From the NCBI GenBank assembly GCA_900404475.1, contig OUQQ01000106.1, positions 15,751 to 57,109 on the forward strand: DNA of 41,359 bases, written 5' to 3'. The stretch's first letter is position 1. The number at the start of each line of letters is the position of its first letter. Origin of the DNA: Spongospora subterranea (taxonomy: Eukaryota > Endomyxa > Phytomyxea > Plasmodiophorida > Plasmodiophoridae). The position numbers and the translations under genes are program-made. Under the pieces are notes generated by a model that worked only from the letters and a program-made list of their open reading frames with translations, was not told the DNA's origin and did no database searches. Shown one piece after another: positions 1-10,943 of the stretch.

Positions 1-296
1 GGGGGGGGGGGGAATTGCTGTGCTCTAGACTTTTGATTCATTCAAAAAGGTCCTTCATTTTTCGTTGACTGATGGACGGGCGCCGCTTCAGACAGAGAAT
101 ACATTGCTCTTCATAACAAAATTAGGAATCCTTTTGTTTGTCGAAAACACTTTCTGAAAGATTGTCAATCAACCCCAAACGAATCCGTTAAATGATGGTG
201 TTCTGTGTTCTACACGCAGCGATATTTTCACGAGTACAGAGGGCCAATAATGAATTGTCGCAGTTTATCAGTGGCTCCTAGATTTGAGCAAATAAT
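1..296. other. Contig edge and intergenic sequence with a 7TM-gene remnant
   Basis: The first 12 bases are all G, which looks like an assembly or sequencing artefact at a contig end. From about 40 to 175 the sequence aligns by eye with the 3' coding ends of the 7TM genes at 9723 and 10944: it has the same words around the terminal codons (ggtccttcat, ttcgttg) and the stretch encoding the post-TM7 segment (tttgtttgtcgaaaacac). The rest is non-coding as far as I can see. This is inferred to be the tail of a sixth, decayed paralogue. Confidence 0.5.
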
Positions 297-2897
297 CTAT
301 AACCACGACACTTCCTCGGGCCATCGCGCTGGCGTAATATGACGACGATGAACCGCGATCACTATCGTCATCGCCAGCGTCGACGGTAGGGTCAAAAATA
401 TCCAGAAATACACCGGAATCGATGAACTTTTTGAGACTGTTTTTGAGAGCGCCGCCAGCTCTGCTGTAGTAATTGAGTCAAGGACAACACAATTCTGTAT
501 ATCTGCCGCCAAGACCCGATGGTCAAAATAATACGCCCCCGCTAGACAGAGCTGTAGATCCGACGACTCATCGCCAGCGAACTGGAATTCGCTGTTCTGA
601 CGCGACAGGCCGGTCGCGGACGTGAACGATTGTCCAGCACCCGACCCGTTGTTGTAATGAATCTGTACGGTCCGAATTAAGAATACATCAGCTGAAGGGA
701 CAACAGAATTGGCACGTACGAAAATATTCCCATAGTTTGTGTCCCCAGAAACCGAGACGTGAGTCCATATTCTTACTGGCAACATTGGAAGTTGCGCGCG
801 ATACAATTGTGACCATAAATTCAAAGAGATCTGAGGGCAAACTGTCAGCATGATGTCGTGCTGATCCAGGTTATCTCGAAAGTCAAGGTGGCGACGATAA
901 CGACGATAACAAAGCGTCAATATCATAATGTTGAGAAAAGCAACGTCGACGAGGACACGGCAGAAAAGATTTCAAAGAAAACGAGATGAAAATACAGAAT
1001 TGAAGTGGGTCGTACCGATCCGTCAGACTGTAGCACAACATCGACTTTCTTGTTGTCTGGAAATTTGGTTCCGAATTGCAATATTGAGGTAGGGGAAGAA
1101 CCTGAACGCTGGATAATGAAAACCAATATATCGAGGATTAATTTCAACGACGAACCGAAGCTGATGGGGAATACCCAGAACGCAAACGTGAAGGAGGCGG
1201 CATCGGGGAGCGTGGTGAACCTGGCTGGAGAGTTCTTGTCCAGGAGCAAAAGAGGGAACTGAATCGGGCGCGCTCCGCTGGTTATGAGTGGGAATGTCGG
1301 CGAGGAAATGCAGCTCTTGCTACGGAGTACCGGACTTCTCGGACACACTGTGTTGACTGTCGCCGCCTTCCGGGTCGTCGTCCATTGACTGGAGCGCCTT
1401 GACTCTGGCTTCGTCATGGCCATTTGAGACTGTAACATCGTTGTTGTCGCATTAATCGCCCATGACGTATTTGCAGATACCAATTGCTTTTCTTCGGGTG
1501 TGATCGTTGAATTTTTCGTTGTTTGGACGCGCATGGTCTTGGCAACATTGCTGGTGAATCTCCTAGTAGAAATTCTTTTAGTCGTGAGTCGTCTCGTGGG
1601 TGCCTTTGTGGTGAGTTTTCTGGTCGTTGATTTCTTGATGGTGGGCTTTTTCGTTGTTGGCTTCTTTGTGGTGGGCTTTCTGGTGGTGGGTTGGTTAGTG
1701 GTGGATAATTTCGTAGTGGGTTTCTTTGTGGTTGGTTTTTGTGTAGTGGATTTTCTGGTGGATGATTTCTTTATAACTGGTTTTTTGGTGGTTAGTTTTT
1801 TGGTGGTAATAGTAGGTTTCTTGGTGGTAGGTTTTTTAGTGGTAGGTTGTTTGGTGGTAGGTTTTTTAGTGGTAGGTTGTTTGGTGGTAGGTTTTTTAGT
1901 GGTAGGTTGTTTGGTGGTAGGTTTTTTGTTAGTAGGTTTCTTGGTGGCAGGTTTTTTAGTAGAAGGTTTCTTGGTGGTAGGTGCCTTGGTTGTAGGTTTC
2001 TTGGTGGTAAGTTCCTTGGTGGTAAGTTCCTTGGTGATTGAAGAATCTCTGGTGCAGAGATTTTTGGAGCAAGTGTGAAAGTTGCTGGGACAATTGGAGC
2101 ATGATGTCCCTGATTCATATGGTTGCATTGCTGCAGGCGGTTGATCAAAGTAACAGACGTAATACGAGTGGAATTGCTTATCCTCCTGGAACCACGTCAT
2201 GCTACCGCCGCACCCAACCAGAGTTGAACTCGCTTGCACCGTTTGCACATAGCCCCAACACCATGTATTGATACTACAGCTATTCGAGGTATAGTTGTAC
2301 ATTGTTTTCTGTAATCATCAAAACAACAAGTCAGATATGCATCAACAGGTCGTGGATGCTCAGGCTTGGGAGAACAAATCAAGGCGACTTTCTCCAGATC
2401 AACAATAGTTCTTCGTCGTGTCAACACCTCAAAATGGTTGCTAAAAGTCGAAAACGAATGTTTGGCCCCAAACAAGCAATATCAAATAACACCATCAAAA
2501 GGAACAAAGGAATTTGTTTTTTTGTTTCTCATATACATTTCCTGTTGAAATGGTTCGACTAAACATCCTGTGGCGAATACCGCTTCACCTGATTATTCCA
2601 CCTGCTCAAGGCTTCGCTCAGCGGTTTTCCGTAGGGCAAAACCATTTGGACAGAGTTGATGGCGTTTGTGGGCCAGCCATCCATCACCGTGATCGAATCG
2701 GCATAGTCCTGAGCCTGTGCCGCCAACGTGGCGCTATAACGCAGCGCGACCATGTTCGTGGCCGACGGCGAGACGGATCCGCGCGCCGCGTTCATCTGGG
2801 TCAGGATCGTGTTCGGATCCGACCTGGACAGCTGTCCATGGGCGTAACTGGCCAGAATTGCAACCGGGACACAGCGACGCAACCAGAGCAACAACAT
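297..2897 (-). CDS. CAP-domain / Thr-rich stalk / LamG-like single-pass membrane protein
   Basis: Three-exon model of 721 residues: 2897-2589, 2308-1016 and 860-297, all junctions phase 0 (CAG|GTGAAG..TTACAG and TCG|GTACGA..GATCAG). Exon 1 starts with a signal peptide (MLLLWLRRCVPVAILASYAHG) and a CAP/SCP-like N-half (NMVALRYSATLAAQAQDYAD). Exon 2 supplies the CAP C-half (TLVGCGG, YYVCYF, then SGTSCSNCP), a Cys-rich end, about 150 residues of TTKKP/TTKQP repeats resembling an O-glycosylated mucin stalk, and the start of a jelly-roll domain (FTFAFWVFP). Exon 3 completes a LamG-like fold (RIWTHVSVSG, LAGAYYFDHRVLAADIQ) and ends with one TM helix (YFWIFLTLPSTLAMTIVIAV) and a short basic tail. 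The usual CAP HYTQVVW motif is altered (GYVQTVQAS), so metal- or lipid-binding residues may be lost. A surface adhesin or recognition role is inferred; the architecture is what the sequence shows. Confidence 0.72.
1831..1920 (-). repeat. Three perfect 30-bp tandem repeats in the stalk
   Basis: Three identical 30-bp units lie at 1831-1860, 1861-1890 and 1891-1920. Each encodes ten residues of TTKQPTTKKP type on the minus strand. They sit inside a broader imperfect array from about 1610 to 2040. The reading frame is kept, so repeat number could vary without breaking the protein. Confidence 0.9.
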
Positions 2898-3290
2898 TTA
2901 TTATCGAAACAAACGCCTGGCGTTGATGGTTTCCAACAGTTTCGAGTACATGATTTGATCATTTGGATTGGACGTTTCCCACAGTGTAATGTCCTCAAAT
3001 TACCGAAAACATGAGATTCTCATCGTCACTTGTGGGTGGGAGAACCTTTGAATGTGTGCTCTTGATCCCTTGACCGCCATCTGCAACCAACATATCATGC
3101 GATCAAAAGTTTCGAACTGACCGTCCGAGGCAGATCTGTTCACCGTGCATGTGCGTTTGATGTTGTCGATGTTGTTCTGTTGTGAGTAGTCATTTCAACT
3201 TCTTGTCGAGATCTTGGCAATGTTGTCTTTCTGGTTCTTGTCCTACCCTACTTCACAAGATAAATGTCCAAAGCGCACTTGAAATCGTGA
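2898..3290. other. Intergenic, nothing recognised
   Basis: This lies between the 5' end of the CAP/LamG gene and the 3' end of the transposase remnant. It presumably holds the CAP/LamG promoter, but I see no convincing motif and no coding frame with domain signal. Confidence 0.4.
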
Positions 3291-4627
3291 TCAAATTAAC
3301 ATTAAAATTGGCAAAAATTCGCCGTATTTCGTGAATATTTTGTTAGGTTTGGGATTCACCAACATATGTTCGTCTTCACTTCTTTTCTCAAACGCATGCA
3401 TATCGAAACGGCGACGATGAAAGAAATTGGTTAGGATCGCGCATGCTTGCAAAAGTTCAGGGATTCTCCCTATTGTCGCCTCAATGTTTTTCATCAACTT
3501 GCACCATTGCCGTTTCAGACAGCCGATTCCCCACTCCACCCTGACTCGCATCCCTTCGTCGATTGCTTTGAAAGCGTCGATTACTTGCTCATTTGGCATT
3601 GGGCCCTCTCTGGCACATCCGGTGCATTATGAACATTTCTTCTCCAACATATCCTGGGTTTCCCAGAAGATATTGAAAACACTCGTCGGTCTGTTGAAAA
3701 TGTTGCCGCCAGACAGAGCGGCGCAAGTCAATGTAATGCTTCAACAATAACGTAGTTGTTGACCATGATGGCCTATGTATCGGTATTGGTAATGCACTAC
3801 ATTGACTTTCGTCATTGTACCATAGCAGGTGTCGTTCTCCAAATGCATCGCTCATTGGTCAACGACATTGTTCCAGCGTTCCATCAATAAATCCTATGCA
3901 TGCACGAAAATCTGCCCGTTCTGCAAGGACTCGACGCTTTTCTGCATTTAGCCATGTCAACTCATTAGCTAACAAGAAGTTGATAACAAATGCGGCATCA
4001 TCATATGCAAAGGTTTGGACCAATTCCAGCCTTGTGCCGTTAAAACTACCGTATCAACGTGCTTCACGTACATTAAAAAAATCAGTTGTTCTGGCAGTAA
4101 TTGCCAAAACTGGACATACGATTTCACTGAGGCGCCCGGTGTAAAAATTGGTCATGACCTTGAACAAAGACGGGTTTTTCTTAAGGACACCTAGTTGATC
4201 ATTTTACACCTTCGCCACGGTCAGCAAACCGTTGGTTTTCAATTGCCATTTCTTCATTGTCGAAAAACGCAGTCAAATTCGTCGCTGCGCTTGCTACCGC
4301 GATGAAAACGGACATTTGCTGGTCCAAGACCGCGTCCAGCGTGTCATCACTATCACTTCCGTTCATGGCCATAGGTATCGCCAAAATATTGAATAATTGT
4401 GATTTGTATCTGAATTGACTGGGTGTATTGCAAAGATTGGCGAAAAACTGTGTTGGATACAAGCGCAACCATATAACACTTACGTACCAAGGACGGCCAC
4501 TGTTTTGAAGTGTTGTTTGCGATGCGTTATCTCGAGGACTCGGACATATTGGGTGTGCACCATTCTGAGGCGCTATGGAAATGTTTAATGAACGCAGTGA
4601 AAACGATACTTGCGACACCTCTTTCAA
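3291..4627 (-). pseudogene. Decayed DDE transposase (DDE_Tnp_4 / Harbinger-like)
   Basis: On the minus strand the pieces read in order: an N-terminal segment (GSDSDDTLDAVLDQQMSVFI, ending near 4200); a middle segment (KNPSLFKVMTNFYTGRL, then AERADFRACIGFIDGTLEQ with the first catalytic Asp); and a C-terminal segment (GNPGYVGEEMF, then RVRVEWGIGCLKRQW with the acidic residue and the usual KxxW pattern, then LLQACAILTNFF). The frame is broken by a one-base shift in an A-run near 4205, in-frame TGA codons near 4053 and 3860, and another one-base shift near 3605. The region where the second Asp is expected reads SWSTTTLL and lacks it. It is therefore inactive. Family assignment rests on the DGT / EWGIG..LKRQW / ACAILTNFF pattern; the exact superfamily is less sure. 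Confidence 0.75.
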
Positions 4628-5515
4628 GGTTTAACGGCTGTTGATTCTCGAACAACGCTTTATACATCCCATATTCCTCATGCTTGGAGAGATAAGCCAT
4701 GAATACGAGTGCTCACTGAACTAAATTTTTGGCTGTGTCTCAGTTTGCTAAGTGTGATTTCTCTGTAATAAAAAAAAATTGTTAGTGTTTTGTTGACCAA
4801 TTCATTTGCCAAGTACGGTAGACCTTTTTTTACTGGTTTCAATGAAATTCAGTTAAAAAGCGCTATGAACACGCGCAGTTCGTTTGGTTCAAGCTACCAT
4901 TTCGGAAATACCTAATTTCTACCATCTGGCTCATACGACACGACACTGTATTGTGCTTCGTTTGAAATGTTTCAATTCCTCGTCTAAAAGGCGCCAGGTG
5001 CGACTCTCCACTATGTCTCCGATCGCTGTCGATACCAAAACATAGGTCAACGTTTTCGTGCATGCCCGACAAGTGGGTTTTCCCATCTCAGGATTGGGGA
5101 CAACTGATATTAAAGTGTAACGAAACCGTGTCGGGTTATCGCCATCCGGCCACTTACGTTATCGGCTGTGCGGTTGATGCATCGTCAGACCAATCGCTCG
5201 CTCGAGGACGCGTATCTAAAATTAACTATTGGGTCTTGGCGACAGATTTGAATAAATGTAAGATTCTTGACAATAATACGATAGAAAAGCGCCACATTCG
5301 CGATCAGTCTGGTCATGGAGAGATAATCCCGTAGTGGTGCAAACGTGGTGTCAACCGTCGTTTGAGGTTTAGACCGATTCTCAGAGCATGGACTGCGGTA
5401 AATGGCCATAACGTATTGGCTATAATTAATCTGCAGTTTTCAATTCCCATTAAGGTCCGTTCTCCTTACGATTTTATGAAGCGTTATCCATTCACCAAAT
5501 GTGGAAAAAATTTAC
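4628..5515. other. Intergenic, nothing recognised
   Basis: AT-rich spacer between the transposase remnant and the first 7TM gene. Several short frames exist on both strands, but none shows a domain, signal peptide or homology to other parts of the window. Confidence 0.4.
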
Positions 5516-6504
5516 TTAATTTGGGAAGGCACTTCCTGTGCTCTGCGTTGTTTGATGGACAATCGCTGTCGCAGACACAGAGATACGGGCCATGCTCCTT
5601 ACAACAATTTCTGGAATCCATTTGTTTGTTGAAAACAGCTTCTGAACGATCATCAAACACAGACACAGGGATAGAGTTTTGGCGACGACCAGAACAGCGA
5701 ATCGAGGAATATCGTCCCGGATTGATGAAAACATTTCTAGAAAAACAAAGACCATAGACGACAGGTCGAGGAACGTCTTAATGAATAACAGCTTGATTAT
5801 GGTAAAAGTTTTCTGGACCTGTGTTTTCTGTTTGGAATATTTGATAAACCCAATGATGCCCATCCCGAACATATACGCCCCAGATGAAAACAGCGACAAT
5901 ACAGAAAATCCTGATAGTAGCAAACTTAGTGAATCTTTGTCGCCATCCCCAGCATTATAGGCAACGCGACAGGCTAATGAAACTCTTTCTGTCGGCATCT
6001 CCATATAAGACGTGTTTGAGATCGCATAATTGGTCGCGGTTATCAAGACAGCCATATAGTATATCTGTACCAGAATGAGGACAATCCAGTAATTATTGGC
6101 AAATGAGATTACAATTAAAGCAATGTTCAATCGCGTTTGCACTTTAGGCTGTAAAGCGTAGAAAACACACGCGATGCGATTCAAAAAAAGTTGCTGGTTC
6201 GAGTTGGCATCTAGTTGAGCGTTAACAGAAATCTGTAACTAGTTGAGCACTTACAGAACACCTCGAGGGTGAGAAAGTACGGGCAAAGAGATGTATCAAA
6301 CAGTGGAATAGCTGTACAGAATATGGCGATAAAAGAGGAGGAAAGGTCTAATATGGCCAACTCTTTTACGACGCGCTGTGAATTCATCAAAGGGCGAAAC
6401 CAATGATTCCGTATAGTTAGACATAGAAAGCCCAGCGATGTTATCGCACATCCAATGTTTGATGGCAATTGATTTGACTGAAAATCATCAGCGAGAGATG
6501 ACAT
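5516..6504 (-). CDS. 7TM receptor-like protein, copy A
   Basis: Model: 6504-6255, 6210-6113, 6064-5516 (298 residues), with introns of 44 and 48 nt. Seven hydrophobic segments follow a short N-terminus: TM1 GCAITSLGFLCLTI; TM2 with LAILDL; TM3 from CPYFLTLEVF to FLNRIACVFYAL; TM4 after QPKVQTRLNIALI; TM5 GAYMFGMGIIGFI; TM6 LFIKTFLDLSSMVFVFLEM; TM7 VLVVAKTLSLCLCLMIV. A Cys just before TM3 (DTSLCPYF) and one in the loop after TM4 (SLACRVAY) could form the disulphide seen in most GPCRs. Unlike its four paralogues, the second intron is a multiple of three and has no stop, so a retained-intron product would be read through. Membrane receptor function is inferred from topology only; I do not recognise the family. 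Confidence 0.8.
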
Positions 6505-7400
6505 TGGCTACCTAGTTCACTCAACCACAATTTGTGGATTGATCAAGGCGGTACAGTCCCTCCTCTGCTCAAACAACTCATTTGATGGTACTTGAATCCT
6601 TCTAACAATATAGTTGAGCCAATTTGATTTGAAAGTGGTGCAAGACAATTCTAATATCAGCGAAATCGGACTGCCATCATTTGTAGATTTTGGTAAAGTT
6701 CATTCATTATCATAGTGAAAGAAGAGACACCGAACAACCGTCATTACATCGATAATCGCCAAACTAATAAAACCGGCGGGCTCACCCGACAGAATCCATT
6801 TGGGCAACAAACTCGATGACGGGATCCCTGATACTACTACAACATCGGTGAATCAATCAGCGATGATGGATTGGCCGAGCGATTGAGCAATTCAAATGGC
6901 GTAGTGGAAATGGCGTAGTGGAATTCCCCTGTGCTCCTATTGGGTTCAGGAACGAATTGGGTATAATCACTTTCACACTACCATTGTTTTATGGTCAGAC
7001 TATTGGACAAAATGGAACTGCTTTATCCGGCAGACCACTGGCGATAACGAAGGCTGCCGTAAGGCGGACCATTCTCGCCGCAGAGCAGGTCTGTTTTCGC
7101 TTCCTAATTTCCGAATCTGGTGAACCCCAAAAGTATTCAACAGCGCGGACATGTTAAGGTTCGGGACGCACCATTTCACCAATGAATTCAAGGACGAATA
7201 ACCACCGACGACCTTCCCAACGTAAATGAGTCCAACAGATCAGCAGGTTGAAATTCTCTGAATCACATGCTTGCCGCAGAACGCAATCCAACGCGTGATG
7301 CGCTCAATAGTAAAATCCTCAACGTTCCGTTTCAACGCGAAAGCGAGAGTTTGTTCAGCGTACATGTGTATTTGCTGTGTTTTTGCTGTACAACGCGATT
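6505..7400. repeat. Spacer duplicated with 8412-9250
   Basis: Upstream region of copy A. It aligns by eye over most of its length with the spacer upstream of copy B: shared words include the gcggtacagtc block near 6550, gatgatggattgg near 6862 and the pair around gacgaccttc/ccaacagatcagcag near 7205-7250. No frame in it shows domain signal. It supports duplication of a gene-plus-spacer unit of about 1.8-1.9 kb. Confidence 0.6.
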
Positions 7401-8411
7401 TCAATAAATCGCTGGCGATTTCGTTACGATTTTGAGACTTGAATCACTTTTCTTTGATTGATGCTCGAGGGCCGCCGGAGATGCAAAGATACGGGCGATG
7501 ATTCTTGAAACAATCTCTCGAATCCATTTGTTTGTCGAAAACAGGTTCTGGACGATTGTGAAGCACAGACCCAGCGATAGTGTCTTGGCTATGACCAGAA
7601 TAGCGAATCGGGGGATATCATCTCGGACTGATGAAAACATCTCTAGAAATACAAATACCATAGACGATAAGTCGAGGATCGTCTTAATGAACAGCAGCTT
7701 GATTATGAAGAAAGTTTTCTGGACCTGTGTTTTCTGCTTGGAATATTTGATAAAACCAATTAGGCCCATCGCGAACAAGAATGCACCAGCTAAAAACAGA
7801 AACAATCCAGAGAGCATTGAAAGTGCCAAAACTAGTCCTTCATCGTCGTCAGCACCAGCTTTATAGGCGACACGACAGGCTAATGCAACTCTCTCTGCCG
7901 GCATCTCCATATACGAGGTATTCGAGAATATCATACTGATGTTGTTGAGAACCACAGACACATAGTATATCTGCATCAGAATAAGGGCAATCCAGGGTTT
8001 GTTGGCAAGTGTTTCTTACAATCAATGCAATGTTCAATCGCGTTTGCACTTTAGGTTGTAAAGCGTAAAAAACGCATGCGATACGATTCAGAAAAAGTTG
8101 CTGGTTCGAGTTCATATCTATTTAAGCGTTAGTTTTGATTAGGAAATAGAAGATAACGTACAAAAAATTTCAAGGGCAAGAAAGTATGGGCAAAGCGATG
8201 TATCAATCAGTGGAATAGCTGTACAGAATATGGCAACAAAGCAGGAGACAAGGTCCAATATGGCCAACTCCTTGACGATGCGCTGTGAACTCCTTAGTTG
8301 TCGGAACCAATGATTCCGTATGGTCAAAAATAAGAAACCCATCGTTGTTATCGCACATCCTACAGATGATGGCAGCAGATTTGACTGAAAATCACCAGCG
8401 AGATCTGACAT
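7401..8411 (-). CDS. 7TM receptor-like protein, copy B
   Basis: Model: 8411-8162, 8117-8020, 7970-7401 (305 residues), introns 44 and 49 nt, at the same positions and phases as in copy A (phase 1 after the LEIF codons, phase 0 after NIALI). The start is the ATG of MSDLAGDF; the frame extends further upstream only through non-ATG codons. It keeps the two loop cysteines (DTSLCPYF; ALACRVAY), LAILDL in TM2 and FLNRIACVFYAL at the end of TM3. The loop before TM5 is acidic (GADDDE), and the tail after TM7 is basic and Ser-rich. It is the nearest relative of copy A, and the two also share their upstream spacer. Confidence 0.8.
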
Positions 8412-9722
8412 TGATGTAATGAACAAACCTGAGAATTGATCATGGCGGTACAGTCGCTGTTCTCGTCAAACAATTCATTTGAGGGCATTTTGATTTTTGG
8501 AGGAGTATTTCTCTGCCAATTTGATTTCAAAAGTGGTTCAAGACAATACCCAGATCAATGAAAACTGACTTCAGTATATTGTCAATGTTTGAAATAGTTT
8601 AATCCCAGAGCAAAGAGAGATCACCGAAAATCAGTCCATGGATAATGGCCAAAAGAAAAGCACCAGCGAGCCCGCCAGAATCTATTCGCCAATGACAGAC
8701 CCCATGATTTCTGATTATATAAACAGATCGGTGACACTGCAGAGCAGTCAGCTATGATGGATTGGTCGTGGGAATGCGTGCGACTTAAGGGCGGTTCCTA
8801 TGGAGGAAGATTTCCTGCGATTCACTTGGTAGAAAATCGAATTGGGAGATATTAACTTCCCACTAAACATTGTATCGGTCAACCTGGTACACAAAATGGA
8901 AATGTTTTGATTCGACTGAGGCCCTGACGAAGAACCTGAACAAACAACAAAAGGAAATTAAAAGCAACTGGCCTCATCAGTTTGCCATGTTCCGCAGGAC
9001 CATCTGAAAGGTCCGTTGATCGTTCGTTGTGGATCAGCCGCGACGATCAGCGTTGCACAACAATCGAATCGATAACAAAAGGACCGACTACGCGGAAACC
9101 AACAACATGGACATTTACTACGACGATTCGATTTTGGTCTGGTATAATAGTGAATTCCGCTTACCTGTTGGAATTCAGGGACGATTTGACGAGCGACGAC
9201 CTTCACCACCGTAATAGCCATCGTTAATCTTCCAACAGATCAGCAAGATATACTACGGATAACGACTCGGTCATGTTCCTATCCTCATCTGACCATCATT
9301 GGTGTTTTCTTGACCAACTCCGTTCGCTGGACTGAAGTTGTCATTTCATGCTGTCTTATTTCGACAACTTGGATCATACGGAACTGTTTTGTGTTCTCCA
9401 TAAATCGGTGATTCATCGTTAACAAGGCGCTCGGGGCAACTTTCGTCTTTTGCCAATGCAAATCTAAAGCCAGGCCCCCGCCTCAGTCGGCATCAAGAAC
9501 ACGCGTGGTTTCTTCTCCGCACATGGAATGCGAAATATGGTCGAAGGTTATCGACACCGCCAATCCAATAAACACTATTGATCCTGATCCTTTTCCATTG
9601 TAATATTTTTGATTCGAGTCAGTTTCCATTATGGTTTCACTAGGTGTAGCGTTATCCAGGTCAGGGAAATACAATAATATTCATGTTACGTTGAGGGGAA
9701 ACGATACACTCGTTGTGCCAAC
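8412..9722. repeat. Spacer between 7TM copies B and C, in part duplicated
   Basis: About 8430-9250 corresponds to 6530-7250 (see that entry). The rest, 9250-9722, shows no recognisable gene; the short frames there have no domain signal. The copy C 3' end is preceded by a segment (ctcatgagggtccttcattg) that recurs before copy D and at the left contig edge. Confidence 0.55.
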
Positions 9723-10704
9723 TCATGAGGGTCCTTCATTGTTCGTTGTTTGATAGGAAAGCATCGATGGAGCTACGATGATACGGGCCATGTTCTTTGG
9801 GAGAACTTCTGGCATTGTTTTGTTCGCCGAGAACAGCTTATGAACGATGGCCAAACACAGACACAGGGATAGGATCTTGGCGATCACTAGAACAGCGAAT
9901 CGAACAACATCGTCGCGGATTGATGAAAACATTTCTAGAAAAACAAATACTATAGACGACAAGTCAAGGATTGTCTTGATGAATACCAGCTTGATTATCG
10001 TAAACGTTTTCTGGACCTGGGCTTCCTGCTTGGAATACTTGATAAAACCAATGATGCCCATCCAAAGCATATACCCTGTAGATAACAACAGCGACATTCC
10101 AGAGAATGTTGATAATCCCAAACTTAGTGGGTCGTCGTCGCCAGCGCCAGCTTTATAGGCAACGCGACAATTCAATGAAGTTCTTTCTGTTGGTATCTCC
10201 ATATACGACGTTTTTGTAAATATATAACTGGTCGCGTTCCAGATATCAGCAACATAGTATATCTGTATCAGAATAAGGACAATGCGGGAATGTTGGCAAA
10301 AAAGTTTCTTACAATCAATGCAATGTTCAATCGTCTTTGTACTTTAGGCTGTAAAGCGTAGAAAACACACGCGATACGATTCAGAAAAAGTTGCTGGTTC
10401 GAGTTTGTATCTAGTTGAGCGTTAACAAAATCCTGACATTAGGACAAAACGTACAAATTATTTCCAGAGTGAGAAAGTATGGGCAAAGAGACATATCGAA
10501 CAGTGGAATAGCTGCACAGAATATGCCAAGAAAGCAGGAGACAAGGTCCAATATGGCCAACTCCTTGACAATGAGCTGTGAATTGTTCGAATTGCGAAAC
10601 CAATGATTCCGTATAGTTAAAATTAAAAAACCCATCGTGGATATCACACTTCCTAGGGTTGATGGCAATTCATTTGCTTGAAAATCATCAGTGAGAGACG
10701 ACAT
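9723..10704 (-). CDS. 7TM receptor-like protein, copy C
   Basis: Model: 10704-10455, 10410-10313, 10262-9723 (295 residues), introns 44 and 50 nt, same positions and phases as the other copies. It starts MSSLTDDFQANELPS. TM2 keeps LAILDL, the Cys before TM3 is present (DMSLCPYF) and the outer-loop Cys is present (SLNCRVAY). TM4 is slightly different (IYYVADIWNATSYIF), and the following loop reads TKTSYMEIPTER rather than SNTSYMEMPTER. TM5-TM7 are close to copies A and D. The spliced product has a normal 20-22 residue TM4, which supports removal of the 50-nt intron. Function unknown beyond receptor-like topology. Confidence 0.8.
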
Positions 10705-10943
10705 TGACTTGATAACATACAATAATCGCAACTAAAGAATTGTTGATGAGGGTACGATCGTTTGTCATCAAGAACCCATTGAAAGGTACCTGTTTCTTTC
10801 AAGAATTTTTCTGCGACCACATTATTGTAAACGTGTTAAAGAGAACACCCACACCATAACTGCAATTTCTTGCGTTGGTTGAAAGCGTTTGAAAACGGGA
10901 ATTTCTGAGGTTATTTGGGGAATTTATACACTCATTGAACCAC

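Noticed and set aside
1831..2040. Regular repeats as a CRISPR array
   Set aside because: The units are directly adjacent with no unique spacers, they code for protein, and the DNA is eukaryotic.
1500..2078. 192-codon plus-strand frame, Val/Gly/Phe-rich
   Set aside because: It is the antisense of the TTKKP stalk; the repeats keep both strands open, and only the minus strand has flanking CAP and LamG domains.
7861..8115. Reading straight through the second intron of copy B as a frame ending in a stop (PYSDADILCVCG)
   Set aside because: Splicing at GTAAGA..GATGCAG restores the same TM4 and loop as in all paralogues.
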